DNA of 64,000 nucleotides, taken from Oceanicola sp. 22II-s10i. GTDB taxonomy: Bacteria; Pseudomonadota; Alphaproteobacteria; Rhodobacterales; Rhodobacteraceae. The notes under the pieces were generated by a model that did not search any database, had not been told where the DNA came from, and saw only the letters and a program-made list of their open reading frames with translations. The stretch covers positions 718,501-782,500 of the forward strand of contig NZ_AQQU01000001.1 in NCBI RefSeq assembly GCF_002210105.1, read 5' to 3'. Below, one piece after another: positions 19,623 to 28,860 of the stretch (its first letter is position 1; every line of letters starts with the position of its first letter). Position numbers and translations under genes: made by a program.

Positions 19623-20126
19623 ATGTGGCTGCTTTTGGCGTTTATAGCCGTTCCGATGATCGAAATCGCCCTGTTCATTCAGGTTGGCGGGGTGATCGGG
19701 CTGGGATGGACACTGGCGATCGTGCTGCTGACGGCCATTCTGGGCACCTGGCTGGTGCGCGCGCAGGGCTTTCAGGCGATCGAGCGTATCCGCCGGTCGA
19801 TCAACGAGCTGAACGATCCGACCCAGCCGCTGGCCGAGGGGGCGATGATCCTGCTCGCCGGCGCGTTGCTGCTCACGCCGGGGTTCTTCACGGATGCCGT
19901 CGGGTTTTCGCTGCTGATGCCGCCGGTGCGGCATGTGGTCTTTGGCTGGCTGCGCCGCCGGATGAAGGGTTCCGCCTTCGTGATGCGGTCATCGACTTCG
20001 GCCAGCCGACCGGGATCGCCGCAGCAGGGCGGGCGCGTCGGACCGGACGTGGTGGATGCCGAGTTCACGGAGCTCGACCCGGACAAGCGCCCGACGCATC
20101 ACCCGTCGCAATGGACCCGTCACTGA
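19623..20126 (+). CDS. fxsA: FxsA family membrane protein
   Basis: A 167-residue cytoplasmic-membrane protein. The first 110 residues hold several hydrophobic segments and the FxsA marks VPMIEIALFIQVG and LLLTPGFFTDAVG. The tail is polar and rich in Pro, Ser and Gly. FxsA in E. coli suppresses F-plasmid exclusion of phage T7, but its native job is unknown. A ribosome site AAGGAG lies 7 bp before the ATG. It is upstream of secB on the same strand. Confidence 0.88.
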   Translation: MWLLLAFIAVPMIEIALFIQVGGVIGLGWTLAIVLLTAILGTWLVRAQGFQAIERIRRSINELNDPTQPLAEGAMILLAGALLLTPGFFTDAVGFSLLMPPVRHVVFGWLRRRMKGSAFVMRSSTSASRPGSPQQGGRVGPDVVDAEFTELDPDKRPTHHPSQWTRH

Positions 20127-20201
20127 CCCATTTGCATTGAGGCGCCGAAAACTTGCTGCTAGACAGCCGCGGCATTCCTAATCCGCTTTCGGAGAAAACT
20201 C

Positions 20202-20693
20202 ATGACCGACACGCCCGCCGCACCGACGGAACAGCCGCAGCTGAAATTCTCTGTCCTGAACCAGTTCGTCCGGGACATGTCGTTCGAGAATATCGCCGCC
20301 CGCAAGCAGCAGAACGGCGAATACACGCCGGACGTTCAGGTGCAGGTCGGTCTGGACGCGAAAAAGCGCGACGCCGATAATATGTACGAGGTCGCGACCA
20401 AGCTGAACATCGTGTCCAAGATCAAGGACACGGACGATACGATTTTCGTGCTGGAAATCGACTATGTCGGCCTGTTCCGCATCGAAGGCGTGCCGAACGA
20501 CCAGCTTCAGCCGTTCCTGCTGATCGAATGCCCGCGCCAGACCTTCCCGTTCCTGCGCCGGATCGTCAGCGACGTGACCCGCGACGGTGGCTTCCCGCCG
20601 CTGAACCTGGACAACATCGACTTCCTTCAGATCTTCCGCCAGGAGGTCGCCCGTCGTCAGGCAACGGCCCAGCCGAACGGCGCTCAGGCCTGA
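20202..20693 (+). CDS. secB: SecB protein-export chaperone
   Basis: A 163-residue tetrameric chaperone that keeps preproteins unfolded and delivers them to SecA. The family core is clear: [13 protein letters not shown] near the start, then [10 protein letters not shown], and the conserved [28 protein letters not shown] split across two blocks. Length is typical. It converges on dnaQ with a 10 bp overlap of the 3' ends. Confidence 0.96.
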   Translation: MTDTPAAPTEQPQLKFSVLNQFVRDMSFENIAARKQQNGEYTPDVQVQVGLDAKKRDADNMYEVATKLNIVSKIKDTDDTIFVLEIDYVGLFRIEGVPNDQLQPFLLIECPRQTFPFLRRIVSDVTRDGGFPPLNLDNIDFLQIFRQEVARRQATAQPNGAQA

Positions 20694-21385
20694 CCGAACC
20701 GCGACCACAGGGCCTTGTCGCCCATTTTCGCGACAAATGCCTCATGTGCCTCCCGTTCCGCCCCGGTGATCCGGGGCGGTAATTTTTTGGGCCTCGGGGC
20801 AGGGCGCCAGTTCTGGTCCGCGTCGGTGCCACCGGTCGGACCGGCACCGGCACCCGACAGCGCAAAGTCCGGCTGACGGCCGCCGATCAGTTCCAGATAG
20901 ACCTCGGCCAGGATTTCACTGTCGAGCAGCGCGCCGTGCAGGGTCCGGGCCGAGTTGTCGATCCCGAACCGGCGGCACAACGCGTCGAGCGAGGCGGGCG
21001 AGCCTGGAAACTTCTTGCGTGCGATGGCCAGCGTGTCGATGGCCTGATGGTCGGGCAGGCGGGGCAGGTTCAGCCAGCCCAGCTCGGCGTTCAGGAATTT
21101 CATGTCGAAGGTGGCGTTGTGGATCACCAGCTTTGCATCGCCGACAAATTCAAGGAACTCGCGGGCAATCTGCTTGAAGACCGGCTTGTCGCGCAGGAAC
21201 TCTTCGGACAGGCCGTGGACCTCGAAGGCTTCCTGCGGCATGTCGCGCTGCGGGTTGATGTAGACGTGATAGGTGTTGCCGGTCGGGACGTGGTTCCACA
21301 GCTCGACCCCGCCGATTTCGACGATGCGATCGCCCTGTTCGGGCTCAAACCCCGTGGTTTCGGTGTCGAGGACGATCTCACGCAT
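20684..21385 (-). CDS. dnaQ: DNA polymerase III epsilon subunit (proofreading)
   Basis: A 233-residue DEDDh 3'-5' exonuclease that proofreads for DNA polymerase III. The Exo motifs are [11 protein letters not shown] (Asp and Glu), [13 protein letters not shown], and [13 protein letters not shown] with the conserved His-Asp pair before it. The frame is open to 21493, but the Met at 21385 gives the family start [10 protein letters not shown] and overlaps coaE by 8 bp. It is the last gene of the maf-aroE-coaE-dnaQ operon. Confidence 0.95.
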   Translation of the reverse strand: MREIVLDTETTGFEPEQGDRIVEIGGVELWNHVPTGNTYHVYINPQRDMPQEAFEVHGLSEEFLRDKPVFKQIAREFLEFVGDAKLVIHNATFDMKFLNAELGWLNLPRLPDHQAIDTLAIARKKFPGSPASLDALCRRFGIDNSARTLHGALLDSEILAEVYLELIGGRQPDFALSGAGAGPTGGTDADQNWRPAPRPKKLPPRITGAEREAHEAFVAKMGDKALWSRFGQA

Positions 21386-21971
21386 CGGCCAGCCCCTTTC
21401 TGATCCCGGCCACGATGGCCGCCACCTGGTCCCGCGCATTCTCCAGCGTATCCGTCTGGACGATGAAATCGGCGCGGGCGCGTTTTTCGGCATCCGGCAT
21501 CTGCTTGGCCTTGATCGCCTCGAACTGCGCCTCGGTCATGGTTCCACGGGCGAGAACCCGTTCGCGCTGGATGTTTTCGGGCGCGGTGACGACGACCACG
21601 GCGTCGAAGGCATCGGCGTTGCGGCCTTCGAACAGCAGCGGGATGTCGAGGACGACGATGTCGCTGTCCACACCGGCGATGAAGGCCTGCCGATCGGCGC
21701 CGACCAGCGGATGCACGATCACCTCGATCCGGCGCAGCGCGGTCGGATCCTCGGCGATGATCCGTTTCAAAGCATCGCGCGACACGCCGCCATCGACGAT
21801 CGCGTCGGGAAACGCTTCGGCCATCGGCGCGACCGCGGCACCGCCGGGTGCGTAGAGCCGGTGAACCGCGGCATCCGCGTCCCATACGGCGCAGCCCGCT
21901 TCGGCGAACATCTTTGCCGTCGTGCTCTTGCCCATGCCGATGGAGCCGGTGAGGCCGAGAAGATAGGTCAT
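21378..21971 (-). CDS. coaE: dephospho-CoA kinase
   Basis: A 197-residue kinase that catalyses the last step of coenzyme A synthesis. The P-loop is [12 protein letters not shown] near the N terminus, followed by the [10 protein letters not shown] motif and ADFIVQTD near the C terminus. The frame extends upstream through aroE in another register; the ATG at 21971 overlaps the aroE stop by 4 bp and gives the family start. Confidence 0.95.
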   Translation of the reverse strand: MTYLLGLTGSIGMGKSTTAKMFAEAGCAVWDADAAVHRLYAPGGAAVAPMAEAFPDAIVDGGVSRDALKRIIAEDPTALRRIEVIVHPLVGADRQAFIAGVDSDIVVLDIPLLFEGRNADAFDAVVVVTAPENIQRERVLARGTMTEAQFEAIKAKQMPDAEKRARADFIVQTDTLENARDQVAAIVAGIRKGLADA

Positions 21972-22801
21972 GGATACACTGCCCGTCTGAGATCCGCGTC
22001 CACCTGCGGCCGGATGCCGAACCAGCGCTCGAATGCGGGCACGGCCTGATGAAACAGCATGCCCAGACCGTCGACCGCCGTGCAACCCTTGCGCTCTGCC
22101 TCGGCCAGCAGGCCGGTCTTGAGCGGGGCATAGACGAGATCGGTCACGACCTGTCCCGCGTGCAGTCCATCCAACGGCACCCGCAACGGCGGCTTGCCCT
22201 CCATCCCGAGCGAGGTGGTGTTCACCACAAGCGCGGCCTCCTCGATCATGTCGCCGGCCTTGACCCATTCGACGACCTGAACCCGCTTGCCGAAATCCTG
22301 CGCCAGTTTCTCGGCCCGCAGCCGGGTGCGGTTGGCGATCCAGACCTCTGGCACGCCCTTGTCGATCAGCGCCGAAACCACCGCCCGCGCCGCGCCGCCC
22401 GCGCCAAGGATGGCCGCCGGGCCCGCTGCCGGGTTCCACCCCGGTGCGCCCTGATGCAGGTTCTCGATGAAACCATACCCATCTGTATTGTCGGCATGAA
22501 TCTTGCCGTCACGACGGAAAATCAAGGTGTTGGCCGCCCCCATGAGGATCGCGCGGTCGGTCAGCAGGTCCGCGATCTTCATCACCGCTTCCTTGTGCGG
22601 GACGGTGATGTTGACCCCGACAAAGCCCATCCGGGGCAGGGTGCGCAGAACGGTTTCCAGATCGGCCGGGTCCACATCCATCGGAATGTAGTGCCCCCGG
22701 ATGCCATGCCGGCGCAGCCAGTGGCCATGCAGGGCAGGGGATCGGGAATGGGCGATCGGATGGCCGATGACACCGGCGAGGGGGATTTTCAGTGCGCTCA
22801 T
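21968..22801 (-). CDS. aroE: shikimate dehydrogenase
   Basis: A 277-residue NADPH-dependent enzyme of the shikimate pathway. The substrate-binding block is GHPIAHSRSPALHGHW and the catalytic Lys is in NITVPHKE. The nucleotide-binding loop is ILGAGGAARAV, followed by the NADPH-selecting NRT. The long upstream extension of this frame is antisense or out-of-frame with maf; the ATG at 22801 overlaps the maf stop by 4 bp. Confidence 0.95.
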   Translation of the reverse strand: MSALKIPLAGVIGHPIAHSRSPALHGHWLRRHGIRGHYIPMDVDPADLETVLRTLPRMGFVGVNITVPHKEAVMKIADLLTDRAILMGAANTLIFRRDGKIHADNTDGYGFIENLHQGAPGWNPAAGPAAILGAGGAARAVVSALIDKGVPEVWIANRTRLRAEKLAQDFGKRVQVVEWVKAGDMIEEAALVVNTTSLGMEGKPPLRVPLDGLHAGQVVTDLVYAPLKTGLLAEAERKGCTAVDGLGMLFHQAVPAFERWFGIRPQVDADLRRAVYP

Positions 22802-23397
22802 CCGTCGATCAGACCCCGTGTGATCAGGTAATTGAGCAGCGGCAACAGCGGCATGCCCAGGATCGCAAAGTAATCGCCAGTGATCGCCGAGAACAAGCGG
22901 ATCCCTTCGCCCTCGACATGATAGGCCCCGACCGCCCCCTGCACGGCGGGCCAGTTCCGGTCCAGGTAGCTGTCGATGTAACTGTCCGTGAGGGTGCGCA
23001 TCTGCAGTTTCACTTCGGTGACATGACGCCAGACCGGCCTGCCGTCCTCGCAGATCACGGCGGCGGATAACAGCGAATGCCGCAGGCCGGACAGTTGCCG
23101 GAGCGTGTCGCGCGCGTCCTCTCGGGTTTCGGCCTTGGCGAACACGGTGCGGTCCAGGGCAAGGATCTGGTCCGACCCGATCACCAGGTCGCCGGGCTGG
23201 CGCTGGCTGACCCGGAGCGCCTTCATCTCGGCCAGCGCATCGGACATGTCGCGGGGCGAAACTTCCTCGACCGCGAGCGAGGCGCGGAGGGCTTCTTCGT
23301 CGACGCGGGGCGTGATCGCCGTGAACGGAACCCCGGCGTTCCGCAGCATCCCGGCGCGGGTGGCGGAACCGGAGGCAAGGACGATCCCCTGTGCCAT
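22798..23397 (-). CDS. Maf family nucleotide pyrophosphatase
   Basis: A 199-residue Maf-fold protein that hydrolyses non-canonical nucleoside triphosphates. Visible motifs are IVLASGSATRAGML near the start, VDEEALRASL, and VIGSDQILALD. The frame is open to 23448, but the Met at 23397 fits the family. It is the first gene left of the probable replication origin and leads the minus-strand operon maf-aroE-coaE-dnaQ. In Caulobacter this same operon lies beside the origin. Confidence 0.92.
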   Translation of the reverse strand: MAQGIVLASGSATRAGMLRNAGVPFTAITPRVDEEALRASLAVEEVSPRDMSDALAEMKALRVSQRQPGDLVIGSDQILALDRTVFAKAETREDARDTLRQLSGLRHSLLSAAVICEDGRPVWRHVTEVKLQMRTLTDSYIDSYLDRNWPAVQGAVGAYHVEGEGIRLFSAITGDYFAILGMPLLPLLNYLITRGLIDG

Positions 23398-23813
23398 GTT
23401 GATAAGTCCTGAATAGAATATGTAGGGCCGTGTGCGTGGTTCTGGCAAAAGGCCCGCGGCGATGCAAGGCGGGGGACAACCCGGCCCTTATGCACCGTCG
23501 TCCCGGTTTCATCCATGGGTGGAAAAGGATAACCGCGTCATCCACAGTTCAGCGATCACTCACTGAGTCCCCCGAAGTTTCATCCACCGGCGCCATGGGG
23601 GGAATACGCCTGATAATTATTTGAAATTTATAGGTTATCTGAGTTTGCCCAAATGTTGCCACAATTCGTCAACAGGGTTGTCAACATCTGCGCGGGGCTG
23701 TGGCCCATTCCTGTGTAACCATTTGATCCACAGGATCCGGCCCCCCCTACATCATCATCTATATCTTTTTCTTTTCTTTTATTATGAGAAGCGCGAAGCC
23801 GAAGGACCCGCCC
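23398..23813. other. oriC: probable chromosomal replication origin (oriC)
   Basis: This 416 bp gap between the divergent maf and hemJ genes is the only gene-free stretch over 300 bp in the window. It holds near-consensus DnaA boxes (consensus TTATNCACA, one mismatch each): TTATGCACC 23488-23496, TCATCCACA 23538-23546 and TGATCCACA 23724-23732. A weaker copy is TCATCCACC at 23580-23588. An AT-rich segment (23611-23640, 25 of 30 A/T) could be the unwinding element, and a GANTC methylation site lies at 23565-23569. A polypyrimidine tract runs up to hemJ. The maf-aroE-coaE-dnaQ-secB flank matches the origin region of Caulobacter, and parAB with parS lies within 5 kb. Confidence 0.75.
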
Positions 23814-24263
23814 ATGACCGACATTCTTGCCAGCCTGTATCCATGGACCAAGGCGCTTCATATCGTGTCGGTCGTGGCATGGATGGCGGGCATCTTTTAC
23901 CTGCCCCGTCTGTTTGTCTATCATGCAGAGAAGATCACCGCGGGGACGGAGACCGATGCGCTGTTCCAGGAGATGGAGCGCAAGCTGCTGCGGCTGATCA
24001 TGAACCCCTCGATGATTGCGACATGGGTCTTCGGCCTGATGCTGATGTTCACGCCCGGGATCGTGGACTGGGGCATGGTCTGGCCCTGGACCAAGGCGGC
24101 GGGCGTTGTGGCGATGACGTGGTTTCATCACTGGCTGGGGCTGCGGCGCAAGGATTTCGCGGCGGGGCGGAACAGCCTGCCGGGACGGCGCTACCGGATG
24201 ATGAACGAATTGCCGACGCTGCTGTTGGTGCTGATCGTCTTCTCGGTGGTGTTGAAATTCTAG
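23814..24263 (+). CDS. hemJ: HemJ protoporphyrinogen IX oxidase
   Basis: A 149-residue integral membrane protein with four predicted membrane segments, the HemJ type of protoporphyrinogen oxidase in haem synthesis. The conserved His lies in [11 protein letters not shown], the conserved Arg in [12 protein letters not shown], and the conserved Lys in WPWTKAAGV. The frame opens at 23784; the Met at 23814 is chosen because it gives the family start. It is the first gene right of the probable origin. HemH, another haem enzyme, is at 59.7 kb, and the HemW at 31.5 kb belongs to the haem-chaperone family. Confidence 0.92.
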   Translation: MTDILASLYPWTKALHIVSVVAWMAGIFYLPRLFVYHAEKITAGTETDALFQEMERKLLRLIMNPSMIATWVFGLMLMFTPGIVDWGMVWPWTKAAGVVAMTWFHHWLGLRRKDFAAGRNSLPGRRYRMMNELPTLLLVLIVFSVVLKF

Positions 24264-24271
24264 GCCGCGAT

Positions 24272-24300
24272 TGACTCGGGCCGGGGCGGATCCTATATGC
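24272..24300 (+). promoter_or_regulatory. sigma-70-type promoter for rho
   Basis: TTGACT (24272-24277) and TATATG (24295-24300) are separated by exactly 17 bp and lie just after the hemJ stop. This is the best-looking promoter in the window. It would give rho a leader of about 90 nt. Confidence 0.65.
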
Positions 24301-24366
24301 GGCCTCAACCCGCCCGTCCGGGCGCGGACTCAGCCCAATACGACTGACATTGCTAGGCAGAACGAC

Positions 24367-24382
24367 CGTCACTTCGGTGACG
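24367..24382 (+). promoter_or_regulatory. UUCG-capped hairpin in the rho leader
   Basis: CGTCAC (24367-24372), loop TTCG, GTGACG (24377-24382): a 6 bp stem closed by a C(UUCG)G tetraloop, an exceptionally stable RNA fold. It ends 17 bp before the rho start codon and could influence translation or Rho-dependent autoregulation. A role is only inferred. Confidence 0.5.
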
Positions 24383-24399
24383 CGATCCGGGATATTTCC

Positions 24400-25671
24400 A
24401 TGACAACCGAACGACTGAACCTGTCCGACCTCAAGGCGAAGAGCCCCAAGGACCTGCTGTCCATGGCCGAGGAGCTGGAGATCGAGAACGCCTCGACCAT
24501 GCGCAAGGGCGAGATGATGTTCCAGATCCTCCGCGAGATGGCGGACGAGGGCTGGGAGATCGGCGGCGACGGTGTTCTGGAAGTGCTGCAGGACGGGTTC
24601 GGGTTCCTGCGCTCGGTCGAGGCGAACTATCTGCCGGGTCCGGATGACATCTATGTTTCGCCCGACATGATCCGCCAGTATTCGCTGCGGACCGGGGACA
24701 CCATCGAGGGGCTGATGAAGGCGCCCGAGGAGAACGAGCGGTATTTCGCGCTGACGACGGTGAGCTCGATCAATTTCGAGGACCCGGAGCGGGCGCGGCA
24801 CAAGGTGTCGTTCGACAACCTGACGCCTCTCTATCCCGACGAGCGGCTGAAGATGGAGATCGAGGATCCGACGATCAAGGACCGCTCGGCCCGGATCATC
24901 GACCTGGTGGCGCCGATCGGGAAGGGGCAGCGGTCGCTGATCGTGGCGCCGCCGCGGACCGGCAAGACGGTGCTGTTGCAGAACATCGCGCATTCGATCG
25001 AGACCAATCATCCGGAGTGCTACCTGATCGTCCTGTTGATCGACGAACGTCCCGAAGAGGTGACGGACATGCAGCGGTCGGTGAAGGGCGAGGTGATCTC
25101 GTCGACGTTCGACGAACCGGCGACACGGCACGTTGCAGTTTCGGAAATGGTGATCGAAAAAGCCAAGCGGCTGGTTGAACATAAACGAGATGTTGTGATC
25201 CTGCTCGACTCGATCACCAGACTTGGTAGGGCGTTCAACACCGTCGTGCCGTCCTCTGGTAAGGTCCTGACCGGTGGTGTGGATGCGAATGCGCTGCAGC
25301 GGCCCAAGCGTTTCTTTGGTGCGGCGCGGAACATCGAAGAGGGCGGGTCGCTGACGATCATCGCGACGGCGCTGATCGACACCGGCTCGCGAATGGACGA
25401 AGTGATCTTCGAAGAGTTCAAGGGCACCGGCAACTCCGAGATCGTTCTGGACCGGAAGGTTGCGGACAAGCGCGTGTTCCCGGCGATGGACATCCTCAAG
25501 TCGGGGACGCGGAAAGAAGACCTGCTGGTCGAGAAGGTCGACCTGCAGAAGACCTTTGTCCTGCGGCGCATCCTGAACCCGATGGGCACGACCGATGCGA
25601 TCGAGTTCCTGATCTCGAAGCTGAAGCAGACCAAGACAAATTCCGAGTTCTTCGATTCCATGAACACCTGA
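24400..25671 (+). CDS. rho: transcription termination factor Rho
   Basis: A 423-residue RNA-dependent hexameric helicase that ends transcription. The N-terminal Rho domain starts [20 protein letters not shown], the RNA-binding cold-shock part includes GFGFLRS, the P-loop is APPRTGKT, and Walker B is [16 protein letters not shown]. The frame is open from 24271, but the ATG at 24400 is the normal family start. An internal patch of codons (25132-25236) is unusually A/T-ending and includes rare AGA, AGG and CGA, although the peptide is fully conserved in character. Confidence 0.97.
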   Translation: MTTERLNLSDLKAKSPKDLLSMAEELEIENASTMRKGEMMFQILREMADEGWEIGGDGVLEVLQDGFGFLRSVEANYLPGPDDIYVSPDMIRQYSLRTGDTIEGLMKAPEENERYFALTTVSSINFEDPERARHKVSFDNLTPLYPDERLKMEIEDPTIKDRSARIIDLVAPIGKGQRSLIVAPPRTGKTVLLQNIAHSIETNHPECYLIVLLIDERPEEVTDMQRSVKGEVISSTFDEPATRHVAVSEMVIEKAKRLVEHKRDVVILLDSITRLGRAFNTVVPSSGKVLTGGVDANALQRPKRFFGAARNIEEGGSLTIIATALIDTGSRMDEVIFEEFKGTGNSEIVLDRKVADKRVFPAMDILKSGTRKEDLLVEKVDLQKTFVLRRILNPMGTTDAIEFLISKLKQTKTNSEFFDSMNT

Positions 25672-25702
25672 GGGCGCTTGCCCCGGAAAATCGGAGCGTG
25701 GG

Positions 25703-26983
25703 ATGGACACGATCTTTGCCCTTGCCTCGGCGGCGGGAGCTGCTGGCGTCGCCGTGATCCGGATTTCGGGACCGGCAGCATTCTCGGCGGCCGAGCTGTT
25801 GGCTGGCGATCTGCCCGAGATGCGTCGGGCTGGCGTGCGTCTCCTGCGGGATCGCGATGGCGGGATGCTGGACGAGGGGATCGTGCTGCGGTTTCCGGCC
25901 GGGGCGAGTTTCACCGGTGAGGATATCGTCGAGTTCCAGGTTCACGGCAGCGTTGCGGTTGTGTCCGCCGTCCTGAGTGAGCTTTCCGACATTCCCGGTT
26001 TACGTACTGCGGAAGCTGGGGAATTCACCCGCCGCGCGTTGGAGAACGGGCGGCTTGACCTGGCCCAGGTAGAAGGGCTTGCCGATCTGATAGATGCCGA
26101 AACCGAGGCGCAGCGGCGTCAGGCCGTTCGGGTGTTGTCTGGTCATCTTGGGGATCGGGCGGAAGGTTGGCGGGTCAGGCTGATCCGCGCCGCCGCGCTG
26201 ATCGAAGCGACGATCGATTTCGCTGACGAGGATGTGCCGGAAGATGTCTTTCCGGAGGTCGGTTCACTTCTTGATGAAGTTCGGGCTGAACTTGCACAGG
26301 AAATGGCAGGGGTCGGAGCGGCGGAGCGTGTTCGTACCGGTTTCGAGGTTGCGATTCTCGGGGCGCCGAATGTTGGCAAGTCGACGTTGCTGAACGCTTT
26401 GGCGGGTCGGGACGCGGCGATCACATCGGATGTCGCTGGGACAACGCGTGATGTCATCGAGGTCCGGATGGACCTTGGCGGTTTGCCGGTGACTGTGCTG
26501 GATACGGCCGGATTGCGGGAAACTGAGGACAAGGTCGAAGGTATCGGCATCGCTCGGGCTCGTGATCGGGCGGCATCGGCGGACCTGCGCGTTGTTCTTT
26601 CCGAGAACGGTGAGGTTCCGGACGGTGTCGTTCTGCTTGAGGGCGATATCGTGGTGGCCAGCAAAGTGGACCTTAACGGTGGGGCTGGCGTGTCCGGTCT
26701 GACCGGTGAGGGCGTGTCGGAGCTGGTTGAGCGGGTCCGGAGCGAGCTGGCTCGGCGGACTGCAGCGATCGGAACTGCCACGCGAGAACGCCATCGACAA
26801 GCCATGGCGCGCGCAACGACGCATCTTGAGGCCGCTGCCGGGCTTATGGGTGTTGATCATGCAAGTGATCTGCTGGCCGAAGAGGTTCGGGCGGCTGTTC
26901 GTGCGCTCGATTCTCTGGTAGGTCGTGTGGATGTCGAGATGTTGCTCGACGAAATATTCAGTTCCTTCTGTATCGGAAAGTAG
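25703..26983 (+). CDS. mnmE: MnmE tRNA-modification GTPase
   Basis: A 426-residue GTPase that works with MnmG to build the 5-carboxymethylaminomethyl group on wobble U34 of tRNAs. The G domain is inserted in a helical domain: G1 GAPNVGKST near residue 220, G3 DTAGLRE, G4 SKVD. The C terminus is FCIGK with the essential Cys. Codon use shifts here: in codons 94-151 only 34 of 58 third positions are G or C, against 53 of 58 in an hslU sample. It stops 2 bp before mnmG. Confidence 0.96.
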   Translation: MDTIFALASAAGAAGVAVIRISGPAAFSAAELLAGDLPEMRRAGVRLLRDRDGGMLDEGIVLRFPAGASFTGEDIVEFQVHGSVAVVSAVLSELSDIPGLRTAEAGEFTRRALENGRLDLAQVEGLADLIDAETEAQRRQAVRVLSGHLGDRAEGWRVRLIRAAALIEATIDFADEDVPEDVFPEVGSLLDEVRAELAQEMAGVGAAERVRTGFEVAILGAPNVGKSTLLNALAGRDAAITSDVAGTTRDVIEVRMDLGGLPVTVLDTAGLRETEDKVEGIGIARARDRAASADLRVVLSENGEVPDGVVLLEGDIVVASKVDLNGGAGVSGLTGEGVSELVERVRSELARRTAAIGTATRERHRQAMARATTHLEAAAGLMGVDHASDLLAEEVRAAVRALDSLVGRVDVEMLLDEIFSSFCIGK

Positions 26984-26985
26984 GA

Positions 26986-28860
26986 GTGTTTCACGTGGAA
27001 CATTCTTTTGACATAATCGTCATAGGCGGGGGCCATGCAGGCAGCGAGGCTGCTCACGCATCGGCCCGCCTTGGCGCACGCACGGCTTTGATCACGCTGA
27101 AGCGGGATGGCATCGGAGTCATGTCCTGCAATCCGGCTATTGGCGGTTTGGGAAAGGGACACCTCGTTCGCGAGATCGACGCAATGGACGGCGTCATGGG
27201 TCGCGTTGCGGATATGGCTGGTATCCAGTTCCGTTTGCTGAATCGCCGCAAGGGGCCGGCAGTCCAGGGCCCCAGGGCACAAGCGGATCGCAAGATCTAT
27301 CGCGAGGCGATGCTGGCGGAGATGGAAAAGGCGCCTAACCTCACGATTGTCGAGGGGGAGGTCGTCGATCTCGTCATGGAGAAAAACCGGGTGGCAGGCG
27401 TTGTCCTGCTGGACGGTAGTATTTTGCATTCCCGTGCGGTGGTGCTGACCACCGGAACCTTCCTGCGCGGAGTGATTCATATCGGTGATGTGTCCCGCCC
27501 GGGCGGCCGAATGGGAGACAAGCCCTCGGTCAAACTGGCAGAACGGATCGACGCGTTTGGTTTGCCATTGGGGCGGCTCAAGACCGGTACCCCGCCACGG
27601 CTGGACGGGCGAACCATTGATTGGGATATCCTGGAAACTCAACCCGGTGACGATGAGCCCGTGATGTTCTCGTTCCTGAACAGCACACCCGTGGCGCGTC
27701 AGGTGAATTGCGGGATCACGCATACGAACGAACGAACCCACGATATTATTCGTCGGAACCTTGATCGGTCGGCGATGTACGGCGGGCACATCTCTGGCGT
27801 CGGGCCCCGCTACTGCCCGTCGATCGAAGACAAGGTTGTTCGATTTGCAGAAAAGACGGGGCACCAGGTCTTTCTGGAGCCGGAAGGTCTGAACGACGAT
27901 ACCGTGTATCCCAACGGAATTTCCACCTCGCTGCCGGAGGATGTGCAGGAGGCCTATGTTCATTCGATCCGTGGTCTGGAAGAAGCGAGAATACTGCAGC
28001 CGGGCTATGCCATTGAATACGATTACGTTGATCCGCGCGCGCTCGACCTGCGGCTGGCTGTGAAGTCCGTGCCCGGCTTATATCTGGCGGGGCAGATCAA
28101 TGGCACCACTGGATATGAAGAGGCCGCGGCACAGGGGTTGGTTGCCGGCCTGAATGCGGCCGCAGAAAGCCTGAATCTTCCGCGGGTCGAGTTCAGCCGT
28201 TCGGACTCCTACATCGGCGTCATGATCGACGATCTTACGACGCGCGGTGTTACCGAACCTTATCGCATGTTTACGTCACGGGCCGAGTTCCGGTTGTCTC
28301 TGCGTGCCGACAATGCGGATCAGCGCTTGACGGAACGAGGGATTGCGATCGGATGTGTCGGAGACGTGCGTGCCAGGAAGTTCGCTGACAAAATGGATGC
28401 CTTGGCGTCCGGTCGCGGGATGCTTGAGGATGGGACTTTCACACCTTCTGACCTGGGGCGGGCCGGCCTGTCACTCGGTCAGGATGGCACGCGGCGCACG
28501 TTGTACCAGGTTCTCGCATTTCCCGATGTAGAACTTGGTGATCTCGTTCCGTTGAATGAATCGCTGAGGGATCTGCCATCGCACATCGGGCGTCAGCTCA
28601 AGATCGATGCGACCTACGCCAATTATATCGCCCGTCAAACGCGAGATGTTGAGGCGCTGAAGCGGGACGAAGCGCTGATCCTCGGTTCCGATGTTGATTA
28701 TATGGCGATCGACGGCTTGTCCAACGAACTGAAGCTGAAGCTCACGCAAGTCCGGCCCGAAAATATCGGACAGGCGGCACGTATCGACGGAATGACTCCG
28801 GCGGCGTTGACGTTGTTGTTGGCCCGTCTGCGTCGAACGCAGCGAGATCTTTCAGCATGA
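26986..28860 (+). CDS. mnmG: MnmG (GidA) tRNA-modification FAD enzyme
   Basis: A 624-residue FAD-dependent partner of MnmE. The dinucleotide-binding start is [19 protein letters not shown], followed by the family block [19 protein letters not shown] and later [11 protein letters not shown]. It starts with GTG: the first residues MFHVEH are read from a DNA site that is also a parS-like palindrome (26987-27002). The preceding mnmE stop is 2 bp away and the rsmG start overlaps its end by 4 bp, so translation is probably coupled. Confidence 0.97.
   Translation: MFHVEHSFDIIVIGGGHAGSEAAHASARLGARTALITLKRDGIGVMSCNPAIGGLGKGHLVREIDAMDGVMGRVADMAGIQFRLLNRRKGPAVQGPRAQADRKIYREAMLAEMEKAPNLTIVEGEVVDLVMEKNRVAGVVLLDGSILHSRAVVLTTGTFLRGVIHIGDVSRPGGRMGDKPSVKLAERIDAFGLPLGRLKTGTPPRLDGRTIDWDILETQPGDDEPVMFSFLNSTPVARQVNCGITHTNERTHDIIRRNLDRSAMYGGHISGVGPRYCPSIEDKVVRFAEKTGHQVFLEPEGLNDDTVYPNGISTSLPEDVQEAYVHSIRGLEEARILQPGYAIEYDYVDPRALDLRLAVKSVPGLYLAGQINGTTGYEEAAAQGLVAGLNAAAESLNLPRVEFSRSDSYIGVMIDDLTTRGVTEPYRMFTSRAEFRLSLRADNADQRLTERGIAIGCVGDVRARKFADKMDALASGRGMLEDGTFTPSDLGRAGLSLGQDGTRRTLYQVLAFPDVELGDLVPLNESLRDLPSHIGRQLKIDATYANYIARQTRDVEALKRDEALILGSDVDYMAIDGLSNELKLKLTQVRPENIGQAARIDGMTPAALTLLLARLRRTQRDLSA
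26987..27002. promoter_or_regulatory. parS: parS-like site over the mnmG start
   Basis: TGTTTCACGTGGAACA differs from the perfect parS palindrome TGTTTCACGTGAAACA at one base. Read on the other strand it is TGTTCCACGTGAAACA, the form known from Bacillus. It covers the GTG start codon of mnmG, so ParB binding and initiation of transcription or translation may interfere. Confidence 0.85.

Noticed and set aside
22802-23545. Frame extension of aroE upstream to 23545
   Set aside because: It is an out-of-frame reading of the maf gene on the same strand and crosses the probable oriC.
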